Positions 49,013-57,130 of a stretch of 64,000 nucleotides of DNA are shown in pieces (position 1 is the stretch's first letter; each line of letters opens with the position of its first letter). Under the pieces are notes generated by a model, which saw nothing but the letters and a program-made list of their open reading frames with translations, did no database searches and was not told the origin of the DNA. This DNA is from Phycisphaerae bacterium RAS1 (GTDB taxonomy: Bacteria > Planctomycetota > Phycisphaerae > UBA1845 > Fen-1342): the NCBI GenBank assembly GCA_007859745.1, contig SMLU01000001.1, forward strand, positions 1,054,001 through 1,118,000, written 5' to 3'. The position numbers and the translations under genes are program-made.

Positions 49013-51181
49013 AGGGTCGTCCTTCGGCGCCGGCGGTAACTTCCGCCGAATCGCCCGGACCACGCGGGCCGGGACCACGTCCTCGGCGCCGGTCGCCGAC
49101 ACGTCAAATTCAGCCGCCAATCGCCCGATTTCTGAATGCGATACGCCCCAGGACTTCGAAAGGTCCTTTACCGTACGGGCTTCCGGGAGCATGTGGTCAA
49201 CAAAGTTCGCCGCCAGCAGGCGGATGCGCCGCCGCAGTTCGCGGCGTTCCTTGTGATCTTCGACATCCACCGACCTCGTGTCGCCAGCACCGGACGGCGC
49301 CTCGCTGGACGGCGTCCCCGGTTTTGGGTTGTTGCGGCGTAGCCGATTGACCGCGTCGGCGGGCACACGGGCGCGCGCCTTTTGGTAGTACGCGTCGGTT
49401 TCCACCGACTTTCGTTCCCAGCGCGCCTTGGTCATGCCCTCCGCCTCGGTCGGTGTGAACGGATAGAGCCCGAGCACCAACGTGGGAAGGCCGCCCAGGG
49501 GCGTCGCGGATTCGACGTCGGTTGCATGCACATGAATCAGCGAGAGCAGCGGCGTGCCGTTTACCGCGGCGATCGCTTCCGGCGTGAGTCCGGGAATCGC
49601 CTCTTCGCGCCAGCTCTTCGTGTCGGTCCTTCCTTCCGTCTTCGAGGTGCTCGACGACTGCGAAGAGGCACTGCCGGATGTATGGCTCGAACCGATGGTC
49701 GTTGTGGGTGACGTGAACCAACCGGAAGTGTCCGCCCTGGAGTCGCCCGACGACGACGAGCTGCCGCTTGTGGATCCTTCCGACGTCCCCGTTCCCTTGG
49801 AGCGCGCCTCCGAACCGCCTTCCCTTCGCTCGATCCTTCTGCCGGAGACCATCTGCAACTGCTCGACGATGTTGCTGCTCGTGAGCGACAGGAACTGCTT
49901 GTAGCTGCACAAGTCGGCGATCATGCGGTACAAATCGGTCTCTCGCGTACGGAGCGATTCAGGCGATTGATGCGAGAGGAGAAAGCCGACTTGCAGCGAG
50001 CGCGAGTCCTCCAACACTTCGACGATATTCTGCGCCGCCAACCGCTGGAACTCGTCGATCGCGACGAACACCTGCCGCGCCGTGCCCTCCTTCTTGCGCT
50101 CGGCGGCGGTTTCCATCAGCGCGAATACAACCAGCTTGCCGATGACCTTGGCATCAATCGACTGCGATCGCGAGTTCAGATGCACGTACAGCACTTCGCC
50201 ATTCTCATAGAACCGGTCAAGATCAACGAGCTCGTCCCCGGCGGTGTTTTCCTCGGCGCTCACCAGGTGGAACGAGTACTGCAACGGCGCCAACGCGCTG
50301 TACAAGCCGCGCGCATCCTTGTTCTTTTTTGAGCCGCGCGTATCACGGTCCACGTACTCGATCAGCTGGCGGAGCGTCTCCGGTCTGTCGTTGTAGAGCG
50401 TCTTCAGCAACTGCGTGTGCTGCTCGGCGGTGAAGAAGTCGGAGCCGTATCCTTCCTTGTAGATGAGCGAGAGCGCCTTCAGGATGGTCTCAGCCTTCTT
50501 GAGCGGATAGTGAATCGACCGAAGGCAGTAGAGTGGGTCGAACCGCAGGCTCTCATAGTCCGGGTCGTTCGAGAAGAACCTCAGCGTCTGGTTCCTTTCC
50601 GCCGCGATGTGGCTGGCCAGGCTGCGCAGATAGTTGTCACCGCCCTCCTTCAGGTCGATGATCAGAAGGGGCGGCGGCGGGTGATTCCGCCCGTCCTTGT
50701 CGGTGTGCTCCTCGGCGAGTTGCACCAGAAGCTGCGCCAGCGCCTGCGATGTCTTCCCGGTCCCCGGCAACCCGAGAATGTAGGAATGATGTCGAAAGAC
50801 GTCGCGCGGCACAAAAATCGGCCAGCGCGCTTCGGGTTTCGGGCCGTCGAGACGGTACTGCAATCCGACGAACACTTCGCCTCCCCACGGCGCGGGTGAA
50901 CGGCGCCGCAGACTCTGATAGCGGCGCCATTCCGGTTCGGGGTCGTTCGGGCACAGCTCGTTGACGCGCTTGCGCTGGAGTATGTTCCACCACAGCGCAG
51001 CCGGGATTTCATTCCAGACCTGCTCGAACGTGATCGGCTCGACCGGTTGCAGCAGCTCAATCGGCGGGCGCGTCGTCGGCCCGGTCGGCGCGAGCGCCCC
51101 CAGCGCCGGACCGGCGGTCTGCTCGACGAAGGCCTGGACACCAGTCAGGTCAAGCGGCTTTGAATTCTTGGGCGAGCGCAC
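48974..51181 (-). CDS. VirD4/TraG-like coupling ATPase
   Basis: The gene encodes 735 residues. Walker A is LGLPGTGKTSQAL (about 137-149) and Walker B is VFVAIDEFQRLAA (near 366). A FLLSHQSPESLR segment follows, as in TraM-recognition/TraG_D ATPases. Residues about 480-545 are a striking Ser/Thr/Gly-rich linker. The end contains a small helical DNA-binding-like unit, VKDLSKSWGVSHSEIGRLAAEF. It lacks N-terminal membrane helices. The likely role is DNA handling or transfer coupling; no relaxase or channel genes are seen nearby. Confidence 0.75.
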   Translation of the reverse strand: MRSPKNSKPLDLTGVQAFVEQTAGPALGALAPTGPTTRPPIELLQPVEPITFEQVWNEIPAALWWNILQRKRVNELCPNDPEPEWRRYQSLRRRSPAPWGGEVFVGLQYRLDGPKPEARWPIFVPRDVFRHHSYILGLPGTGKTSQALAQLLVQLAEEHTDKDGRNHPPPPLLIIDLKEGGDNYLRSLASHIAAERNQTLRFFSNDPDYESLRFDPLYCLRSIHYPLKKAETILKALSLIYKEGYGSDFFTAEQHTQLLKTLYNDRPETLRQLIEYVDRDTRGSKKNKDARGLYSALAPLQYSFHLVSAEENTAGDELVDLDRFYENGEVLYVHLNSRSQSIDAKVIGKLVVFALMETAAERKKEGTARQVFVAIDEFQRLAAQNIVEVLEDSRSLQVGFLLSHQSPESLRTRETDLYRMIADLCSYKQFLSLTSSNIVEQLQMVSGRRIERREGGSEARSKGTGTSEGSTSGSSSSSGDSRADTSGWFTSPTTTIGSSHTSGSASSQSSSTSKTEGRTDTKSWREEAIPGLTPEAIAAVNGTPLLSLIHVHATDVESATPLGGLPTLVLGLYPFTPTEAEGMTKARWERKSVETDAYYQKARARVPADAVNRLRRNNPKPGTPSSEAPSGAGDTRSVDVEDHKERRELRRRIRLLAANFVDHMLPEARTVKDLSKSWGVSHSEIGRLAAEFDVSATGAEDVVPARVVRAIRRKLPPAPKDDPEKDNGPPQGSVV

Positions 51182-51887
51182 CCAGGGCCTCCTCCAGATT
51201 GGGAATCATCGGAACCAGTTCGACGCGGACGGGCGCGACTTCCCGTAGCAGACGCCGGTCGTGCTCGTCGAGTTGGGCTTCTTCCAGCACCGCTTTGAAA
51301 TCAGCTTCGCGGTTGGGCCGCTCGACCAGAATCGTATGCACATAGCGGCCGTGCCGAATCCACGGGGATAGCTCCTTCACAGCCAGCGCGTCCCGCAGGT
51401 GGCTCCGGGTTTGCGTCAGCATGTCGTCGATCGAGGTCGTCACACCCGGCGCGTAGATGTGATGGACGCACTTCGCGTGTGCCCCGCTCTCAAGACAGTG
51501 GTACCGCCCGATCTTCGCCTTCGCCGGCGTGCTCAACAGTTCGTCGCGCTCCTTGGGCAGCAGGAAGACACGCGAGCGTTGCTTGAGAAAGCAAAACGAG
51601 AGAATCGCCACGCTCGTTTCCAGCGCCTCACTGCCCAGATTGTCAGCGACTCGCCGTCGGGCGTCGATGGCCGCGCCGCCCTTGCTCGTGAGCTTGTAGG
51701 CACGGCGGTTGCCGCCAAATCCCGGCTGCGTGTCCACGAGTTCCTCGTCCTTGAGGCGATTGAGCACCTTCTGCGGACTGCCGCCGTCGAAGAAGAGGGC
51801 GCCAAGGATTTCCTGAAACGTGAGCCGATAGCGGCCGATATGCTCCAGGATCTGCCGGTCGAGGCCTTGCCGTTCACCAGATTTCAT
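51150..51887 (-). CDS. Replication-relaxation-type winged-helix protein
   Basis: The protein has 245 residues. An N-terminal winged helix (ILEHIGRYRLTFQEILGALF, then NRLKDEELVDTQPGF) is followed by a domain of helices and strands with CVHHIYAPG and a final helical tail. This resembles the replication-relaxation (RepRelax-like) family found beside coupling ATPases on plasmids. It overlaps the ATPase start by 32 bases and the upstream gene end by 14, implying a single operon. DNA binding at the transfer or replication origin is a reasonable inference. Confidence 0.65.
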   Translation of the reverse strand: MKSGERQGLDRQILEHIGRYRLTFQEILGALFFDGGSPQKVLNRLKDEELVDTQPGFGGNRRAYKLTSKGGAAIDARRRVADNLGSEALETSVAILSFCFLKQRSRVFLLPKERDELLSTPAKAKIGRYHCLESGAHAKCVHHIYAPGVTTSIDDMLTQTRSHLRDALAVKELSPWIRHGRYVHTILVERPNREADFKAVLEEAQLDEHDRRLLREVAPVRVELVPMIPNLEEALGALAQEFKAA

Positions 51888-52518
51888 AGGGCAGACCCTC
51901 GCGCCAACAAAACTCGTGAAACTCCGCCAGCTTCTCCGTCGAGTACGCGCCGCCGATTTCGATCACGGTTCGAACGCCGTCGATTTCAACCATTGCGTCC
52001 GGCAACCGGGTTTGGTCGCCGAACCCCAGCCGTCGCAGCCGGGCTTCGGATTGCCATTCGGCCTCCTTCGGTGCCCGACGGCGCCAGTTCAAATATACAG
52101 CCGCGACGGTCAGATCGTGACTGGCTTCGCTCCGCCGCGGTCGTCGACCGCCATCGCCGCCCATCCAACGGCCGGCGGACCGAGTGGCGACGACCAACCC
52201 GGTCGCCGCGACCGGGGCGGTCCAGCGTTTGAGCAATCGACCAGAGAGCGGCGCCAGTCGTGGCGGCGGGTCGCCTGGCTTCCAGCATGCGATGGGCTGC
52301 GTCAGTCGGAGTGGCGGCCGAACCTGAGCGGTGAAGCACTCGACCAAGCCGGACCGAGCCAGCTCGTTGGTTCGCCGACGAGCATTTTTCACCGGCTCGG
52401 CTGTACGGCCAAACCACTCCGCCGCGATCTGCTTGACCGCCAGCACGCGCACGCGGAGCGTGAGAGCGTCGAGGAGGTCGCGGTCGCGGTCCGTCAGATT
52501 CGCGCGGTTGAATTCCAT
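51874..52518 (-). CDS. Winged-helix protein with nuclease-like C-terminus
   Basis: The gene encodes 214 residues. The N-terminus DRDRDLLDALTLRVRVLAVK is a winged-helix start like its neighbour. The C-terminus LPDAMVEIDGVRTVIEIGGAY has the Pro-Asp ... Glu-x-x pattern of PD-(D/E)xK folds, though the usual Lys is replaced by Gly. It may be a degenerate or non-cutting nuclease domain used for DNA binding. Overlap with the downstream gene suggests the two proteins act together. Confidence 0.55.
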   Translation of the reverse strand: MEFNRANLTDRDRDLLDALTLRVRVLAVKQIAAEWFGRTAEPVKNARRRTNELARSGLVECFTAQVRPPLRLTQPIACWKPGDPPPRLAPLSGRLLKRWTAPVAATGLVVATRSAGRWMGGDGGRRPRRSEASHDLTVAAVYLNWRRRAPKEAEWQSEARLRRLGFGDQTRLPDAMVEIDGVRTVIEIGGAYSTEKLAEFHEFCWREGLPYEIW

Positions 52519-52772
52519 GTTTCGGCACGCCGATCGTCAATCTTGGCAGCGCAGGGAGTTGCGCACAAGCTCGGTCGTAACCGATTAGCCGGCCATGATT
52601 TACAAAGTTGGAACGGGCTGTTTCATGGGACGGATTGGACCGGGACAATCATCCGAGGTGGCTGGCCTGAGGTTGGGGGCGGGACGCGGGCTTTCCGGGG
52701 ACAGCCCGTGCGGCCGACCCGGCCGCTGGAACGGTCGGTGGATGCTCGCGCTCAACGAGCATCCGGTGGCGG
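52519..52772. other. Intergenic hairpin region
   Basis: Two hairpins are visible, CGGGCT/AGCCCG near 52686-52706 and GATGCTC/GAGCATC at 52740-52762. They may end transcription of the methyltransferase gene, which terminates at 52773 on the minus strand. No gene is supported. Confidence 0.4.
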
Positions 52773-53465
52773 CTATGCGGCTTGGCCAGCCGTTCGTGTT
52801 GGACCGATGCGTTTGAAGACGACGCAGAACTCATGTCGGATGGGAGGGTCTTCCAGGCCCGCGTAAGAAACGCGGTCGGACTGGCAATTGTGCTGGGCCT
52901 TGATGATGATGGAACGAACCTGGCCGATTTCGCCTTCGAGGTTGAGCACGTCGCGGACAATGGGGATGTACTGGCCCTGCCGCCGCACGTCACCGACCAA
53001 TACCGCCAGCCGCCCGCCTGGATTGACGGCCATGAAGCAGCGATTCAGGCAGAGCCGCAGTGCGTCCCTGAACAGTTCGTAGTCGGGCAGGCTGCTGAGG
53101 TCGTCGGGGTGGTTCCCGTACCGGATGATGTTCCAGTACGGTGGGTGAATCCACACCAAGTCGAAGCTGCCGGGGATGTCCTGCTGCAGCAGGTTGAAAT
53201 TCTGTCGCAGGTCGCCGCCCCAGTACGAGATGTTCATCGCGTGCTGACCGTTCAGCCACTTCACGAGGTCGCGGCTCGTTCCCGAGCCGGCCATCGGGTC
53301 GGCCACGCTCCGCGGGCGATAGCGTAGAATCAGGTCCAGAATCAGCCGCCCGTCGCAGTTTCCGCGGTAGCGGGCATCGCCCCACAGCGGGCAGCGTGTC
53401 GGGTACGAAACGATGGAGCCGTCGTTCGGCTTTGGCAGAGAGCTGTCGGTTTGTTTGTCAATCAT
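52773..53465 (-). CDS. Orphan DNA methyltransferase
   Basis: 230 residues from an ATG with GGAGG seven bases upstream; an open frame continues 13 codons further. SAM motif VADPMAGSGTSRD and catalytic DLVWIHPPYW are present, with the SAM motif first. It is short, without a recognisable target-recognition domain, as in plasmid-borne orphan methyltransferases. No restriction gene is adjacent. It may protect the element from host restriction, complementing ArdA. Confidence 0.85.
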   Translation of the reverse strand: MIDKQTDSSLPKPNDGSIVSYPTRCPLWGDARYRGNCDGRLILDLILRYRPRSVADPMAGSGTSRDLVKWLNGQHAMNISYWGGDLRQNFNLLQQDIPGSFDLVWIHPPYWNIIRYGNHPDDLSSLPDYELFRDALRLCLNRCFMAVNPGGRLAVLVGDVRRQGQYIPIVRDVLNLEGEIGQVRSIIIKAQHNCQSDRVSYAGLEDPPIRHEFCVVFKRIGPTRTAGQAA

Positions 53466-53532
53466 AATCCTCCGGGTTGGTTGTTGTTCGTCGGGGCAAG
53501 GCACGGCGACCGGACCGCCGCCGTGTCAGTGG

Positions 53533-53802
53533 TCAGTAGTCATCGCGTAGCAGGATGGTCGTCGCCGAGCGGTCCGCCTCGGTGATAATCCAGAATGTCG
53601 TGCCGTTTCGGTCGTGGTAAACCGACAGCAGCCGGAATCCACGCGACATCGCAAAATCATTCTCGCGCGCGTCTTCGGTGCAGCAGTCACCCCAATCGCC
53701 GTTGGCATGCCGATGCAGGGACGCTTGAATATCCTCGGCGTGAACGGCCGTTAGAGCGGCCGGCGTGATGACGGTTTGGCCAAGGCTGAATTTAGCGTTC
53801 AT
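53533..53802 (-). CDS. Plasmid-type small protein
   Basis: The protein has 89 residues from the ATG of MNAKFSLGQTVITPAA. A common pattern on large plasmids is visible: an SH3-like start (GQTVITPAALTAV), a GDWGD turn and a terminal FWIITEADRSATTILL. Members are often called plasmid-related proteins with no known function. It overlaps the next gene by 11 bases. Confidence 0.7.
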   Translation of the reverse strand: MNAKFSLGQTVITPAALTAVHAEDIQASLHRHANGDWGDCCTEDARENDFAMSRGFRLLSVYHDRNGTTFWIITEADRSATTILLRDDY

Positions 53803-54100
53803 CGGCGCCGGCCTCCTCTTCCGCGATTTCGGCATCCATTGCGGGAATCTCGCGGTACTTCGAGAGGAAGCGGTCGATGATTTCCCACGCCTCCCATTCC
53901 CCTTCCAGATGGTCGAACACGTTTATGCCGGCACACCACCGGAGGCGATGTTCAGTGCATACGAACCAGTTTTCCTTCAGCACGTTGAAGGGACCTTCGC
54001 TGTATCCGCAAATGGGACAACAGCCGTAGTGGCCGCCGTAGGCACCCTGTGCTCGGCGGCGGATTTGCTGTTCGCGGCTTATTTTGGGTTCGGTCGTCAT
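53792..54100 (-). CDS. Small zinc-finger-like protein
   Basis: This 102-residue protein contains CCPICGYSEG and, about 20 residues on, WFVCTEHRLRW, a probable zinc-binding pair. A helical acidic tail follows. It overlaps neighbours at both ends in a run of small plasmid genes. A role in DNA or RNA binding is possible; no family is named. Confidence 0.6.
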   Translation of the reverse strand: MTTEPKISREQQIRRRAQGAYGGHYGCCPICGYSEGPFNVLKENWFVCTEHRLRWCAGINVFDHLEGEWEAWEIIDRFLSKYREIPAMDAEIAEEEAGADER

Positions 54101-54327
54101 AGGCTCCAGCCCTCCCCGCGAACTGTCGGCGTCGAAGCTTCGTTTGGAATGGCCGTCGGAATCCCGACCAGGTGGAATCGAACCGTGTTCAAGGCGTCGA
54201 AGAAATGTTCATCCGCAAGCACGGAAATGACGTCGTACCACGTCGTTTGCCAGAAGCACCCTAGGATGAGGTCCAATGCCTGTCGAAGGTCTTCCGGCAA
54301 TGGAGTTGGTGTATATCCGTCGTTCAT
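54097..54327 (-). CDS. Small helical protein below repeat S1
   Basis: 76 residues from ATG 54327 (GAGG upstream). Mainly helical (LPEDLRQALDLILGCFWQ) with no recognised family. The longer open frame to 54678 runs through the repeated element and is rejected. The gene begins 25 bases after one copy of the 320-base S1 repeat, exactly as ardA does with the other copy, so the two may share regulation. Confidence 0.5.
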   Translation of the reverse strand: MNDGYTPTPLPEDLRQALDLILGCFWQTTWYDVISVLADEHFFDALNTVRFHLVGIPTAIPNEASTPTVRGEGWSL

Positions 54328-54350
54328 ATGCAAGTCCTCGTTCAATAGAG

Positions 54351-54673
54351 TCGGCTGCGCCCTCTGCCGCCGAAAGTTTGTCCCGTGGAAGGCTGCCAGA
54401 GGCAGCTTTTTTCCGGAGGGCCGGGGGTTTTGTTCACTCGTAGTTCCAGTGAACAAACCCCGGCCCAGAGGAAAAAAGAAAGAATGCATCGGGCGCAAGC
54501 CCGATTCCTCAGACAGCACGCGGCTGCCGGTGCAGGCGGCGGGCGGCGGGGCAAGAGCAAGGACCGTGACCGCGGAGCGGCCGGCGCCAGCCGGCGGCCT
54601 TGGCCGGCGCGGTCCTTGCTGACCCGCAACCAGAGCCAAACGGCGGCTGCGACGACGCGGCCGGCGCAGCCGG
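54351..54673 (-). repeat. Structured direct repeat family S1, copy 1
   Basis: A roughly 320-base element also present at 55365-55689. It contains consecutive stems: GCTGCC-AGA-GGCAGC followed by six T (54392-54412, + strand), CCGGGG...TGTTCACT with AGTGAACA...CCCCGG (54421-54463), ATCGGGC-GCAA-GCCCGAT (54488-54505), and a long AGCAAGGACCG/CGGTCCTTGCT pair. It lies immediately upstream of a minus-strand gene. Confidence 0.75.
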
Positions 54674-54775
54674 ACCACTTCCGGGCCGAACGTTCGACGC
54701 AGTTGCGATTTCGCGGCGCTGACTCAACTGCGAGCCGAAGTCTCCGCGACGTGCAGCCGCGGAGTTGTTGGCGAT

Positions 54776-55345
54776 TCAAATCTGTGCGTCGAAGACGTGC
54801 AGCTTTCCACCGCAATGGACCGTGAAAACGTCGCCGCCCAGCTCCATGTCACGACCGATGCCGTCGTAGTCGATGTGATAGCGGATGAAATCGGGCAGTC
54901 CCTTCAGCGCGTCGGCGTAGCAGTCCTTGACGAAATCCGATGCGTAGTCGGCGAGGCTGTCGAACGCGCCGCGATACGCCTCCTCCATATACCGGCGGGC
55001 TTCCTCAACATTGGATGCGTCGCCGACGTGATTCAGCAATGCAGCGAACAACGTGCCGTGCTCAGCCATTCCACGGGCGACATCCGCGACGTGCTCCAGG
55101 CCTTCGAACTCTGACAGATGCAGACTGCCGAAGTTGTCGTAGTCGTAAATCGCCCAGTCCTCGGCAATCGGCTCGCGCGATGCCGCGAGCATCTTCGCCA
55201 CTGCTTCGCGGATGGCCTCCACCGGCTGATTGGCGTCAATCCAGCAGCCGTGCAAGTAGCCGGCGTTGTAGTCCGCCAGTGACGCCACGTAGATGCGTGG
55301 AGTTTCGGTCGCCGGCGTCGTCTCGTTGGTGCAATCTGTGTTCAT
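54776..55345 (-). CDS. ardA: Antirestriction protein ArdA
   Basis: 189 residues from ATG 55345 (five further codons are open). The family pattern is clear: PRIYVASLADYNAGYLHGCW at the start, an acidic middle (EDWAIYDYDNFGSLHLSEFE) and RYMEEAYRGAFDSLADYASD near the end. ArdA is a highly acidic DNA mimic that binds and blocks type I restriction and modification complexes, usually expressed early during conjugative entry. Its presence in an element that also carries type I and III systems is functionally meaningful. Confidence 0.93.
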   Translation of the reverse strand: MNTDCTNETTPATETPRIYVASLADYNAGYLHGCWIDANQPVEAIREAVAKMLAASREPIAEDWAIYDYDNFGSLHLSEFEGLEHVADVARGMAEHGTLFAALLNHVGDASNVEEARRYMEEAYRGAFDSLADYASDFVKDCYADALKGLPDFIRYHIDYDGIGRDMELGGDVFTVHCGGKLHVFDAQI

Positions 55346-55364
55346 GGTGTTCCGTGTCAATGCG

Positions 55365-55689
55365 TCGGCCGCGCCCTCAACCGCCGAAAGTTGTCCCGTC
55401 GAGGCTGCCAGAGGCAGCTTTTTCCCGGAGGGCCGGGTTGTTGTTCATTCGCAGTTCCCATGAACAAAACCTGGCCCACTGGGAAAAGAAGCGAACCGCA
55501 TCGGGCGCCAGCCCGATTCCTCAGACAGGTCGCGGCTGCCCCTGTAGGCGGCGGGCGGCGGGTCGAAAGCAAGGACCGTGACCGCGCAGCGGCCGGGCCT
55601 CAAGCCGGCGGCGCCAGCCGGCACGGGCGTTGCTGGCCCGCAACCAGAGCCGAAGCGGCGGCCGCGACAACACGGCCGGCGAAGCCGGT
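55365..55689 (-). repeat. Structured direct repeat family S1, copy 2
   Basis: The second copy, about 20 bases above the ardA start. Its stems keep their pairing while changing sequence: GTTCAC/GTGAAC in copy 1 becomes GTTCAT/ATGAAC here. ATCGGGC/GCCCGAT is unchanged with a different loop (GCCA). This pattern indicates selection for structure. It may act as RNA leader, promoter or single-stranded DNA signal for ardA. Confidence 0.75.
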
Positions 55690-55724
55690 TGGCCGGCGAA
55701 GCCGGTTGGCCGGCGAAGCCGGTT
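55674..55724. repeat. Three tandem 17-base palindromic units
   Basis: GGCCGGCGAAGCCGGTT is repeated three times head to tail. Each unit can fold (GCCGGC-GAA-GCCGG), and the first overlaps the end of S1 copy 2. The copies are identical, suggesting recent slippage or a repeated binding site. Confidence 0.6.
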
Positions 55725-55842
55725 CAACCGAGGCGATGACGGCGATGGTTACTGCGGGAATTTGAGGAGCAGGTGGTTCCGGCCTTCGGCTAGAACCACG
55801 GAATGAGCAACCTCAGTGAAATGGAACGCGATTGCGAAGGAA

Positions 55843-56121
55843 CTACGTGGTCGTGGGTTCCGTCTCCGTCGCCGGCTTGCGCTCGGTGTGGGCGTGAATC
55901 CATGAATGCACGTCGTACGCCAGCTTGGCGATGATGGGCAGGTCCTCGGTGTTGAAGCCGGAGGTCTCCTTCCATTCCTCGCCGTCCTTATAGAGCCGCG
56001 CGAGGGTCACGTTGTGCATCGTGCCGTTGGTGGTCTGGTTGCGCCAGATCACGGCCTTGATGCCGCCGTAACGAATCTCGTGGGCGGGCCTGTTCTTCTC
56101 GCTTTTCATGTCGTTCTTCAT
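55843..56121 (-). CDS. Small plasmid-backbone protein
   Basis: 92 residues from an ATG with AAAGGAG seven bases upstream. A typical pattern of plasmid-borne small proteins is visible: HEIRYGGIKAVIWRNQTTNG then NVTLARLYKDGEEW, ending in a short helix (AKLAYDVHSWIHAH). The fold looks like a beta sheet with a C-terminal helix, as in some single-strand-DNA-binding-like proteins, but I cannot assign activity. Repeats S3 and S2 lie upstream of it. Confidence 0.7.
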   Translation of the reverse strand: MKNDMKSEKNRPAHEIRYGGIKAVIWRNQTTNGTMHNVTLARLYKDGEEWKETSGFNTEDLPIIAKLAYDVHSWIHAHTERKPATETEPTTT

Positions 56122-56218
56122 CGTTTTCTCCTTTCGCAAAGGGCGGATTTCCACCTGCTACGGGTTGTTATGCACGGGTCGCGAAATCGTGTGCTGTTCC
56201 CGGGTGATACAGGCGTAT

Positions 56219-56280
56219 GCTCGCACGTTACGCGCCGCTTCGGCGGCGGGAGCTGGCACCGGTGGGCTCCGCGTGCTCGC
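56219..56280. repeat. Structured repeat family S3, copy 2
   Basis: Matches 18513-18582: GCCGC-TTCG-GCGGC (a UUCG-type loop) followed by GGAGC/GCTCC around CTGGCACCGG. Relative to copy 1 the second stem shows a compensating change. It lies about 100 bases upstream of the start of the small plasmid gene. Confidence 0.55.
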
Positions 56281-56303
56281 AGCGCATCTGAAGCGTGTGT
56301 TAC

Positions 56304-56377
56304 CTGCCGTATTCGGCCGTCGTCGTTGGGGCTCGTCAGCGGGGGGTCCCCGACGAGGACGGCCGATGGCGGTCAGG
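56304..56377. repeat. Long-hairpin repeat family S2, copy 2
   Basis: The left arm beginning CTGCCGTATTCGGCCG and the right arm ending GGCGGTCAG form a stem of about 23 pairs with few mismatches. It corresponds to the hairpin at 40683-40770 with compensated differences. It follows S3 copy 2 by about 25 bases, so the two structures may act together here. Confidence 0.55.
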
Positions 56378-56638
56378 TATCAGCCCTCCCCCTCTGACTC
56401 ACCTGCCGGATCGGTCCCGAGTCGGAGGGCTCAGGCTGCGACCACCTGAAACCGAACCAGCCAATTGCGGAATCGTCGATCTGCGAAACAGCGTGATTAA
56501 AGAGTCGTCGCGGGATGGTTCCGGTCGAAGCGAAGGGCAGCGGACGTGACAGGCCCGGCCGCAGGCGCTTCTTCGGGCCTGGCGCGGCCGATGCAGCGAA
56601 GAACGGCGTGACTCAAGAGACTTGTGATGAATCGCCGG
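56378..56638. other. Noncoding remainder above the S2 repeat
   Basis: No supported gene, promoter or hairpin of note between the S2 repeat and the next gene end. Confidence 0.35.
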
Positions 56639-57118
56639 TCAGGTTTCGTCGGCATCCAGCGACGCGGCCGCGCGCATCCCGTTGACGAACGCCTGCGCCA
56701 GCCGATGCTCGAAGCGTTCGCGCTCTGCCTCATGGCCCGGCGCGTTAGCCGGAAGCTTGCGCCGCCCGATTCGAACGGCTTCGCGCTGCACTGAATCCAT
56801 GCAGTGAGCGACACCCCGCAGCATTATGCGCACCACGTGGCTGGTGCTGAGTCGCGTTCCGGTGGCTCGGCGATACAGATCGACGAGCCGCGTCAGCGTG
56901 TCGTCGGTTGAGCCCGTCAGAACGACTTCGCGTTTGATCATCATCGGCCGCTCGAAGGACTCCGTTCGAGTTGTCGCGGCGGCCTTACTGACCGACCCGG
57001 AAACGGCATTCGCCGCCGGCTTCGGCGTTGTCGTCGCAATCGCCCGCGCCGCGGCGTCAGCATCCAACAATCGGGCGATGGAACTGGAAGGAGGCGGTCG
57101 CTGGAGCGGCTTGGCCAT
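56639..57118 (-). CDS. Partition accessory-like protein
   Basis: 159 residues from ATG 57118 (a GTG three codons upstream is the alternative, almost touching the ParA stop). The first 60 residues are Ala/Thr/Pro-rich. A helical region follows (DDTLTRLVDLYRRATGTRLS, THVVRIMLRG) that resembles ribbon-helix-helix or ParG-like DNA-binding partners. Gene order, directly after parA, supports a centromere-binding partner, but the family is unconfirmed. Confidence 0.6.
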   Translation of the reverse strand: MAKPLQRPPPSSSIARLLDADAAARAIATTTPKPAANAVSGSVSKAAATTRTESFERPMMIKREVVLTGSTDDTLTRLVDLYRRATGTRLSTSHVVRIMLRGVAHCMDSVQREAVRIGRRKLPANAPGHEAERERFEHRLAQAFVNGMRAAASLDADET

Positions 57119-57130
57119 CGTCGGCACCGC

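Noticed and set aside
54328-54678. N-terminal extension of the small gene into repeat S1
   Set aside because: Translates structured repeat DNA into Arg/Pro-rich sequence; a good ATG exists at 54327.
55674-55724. CRISPR-like array
   Set aside because: Three contiguous 17-base units without spacers; simple tandem repeat.
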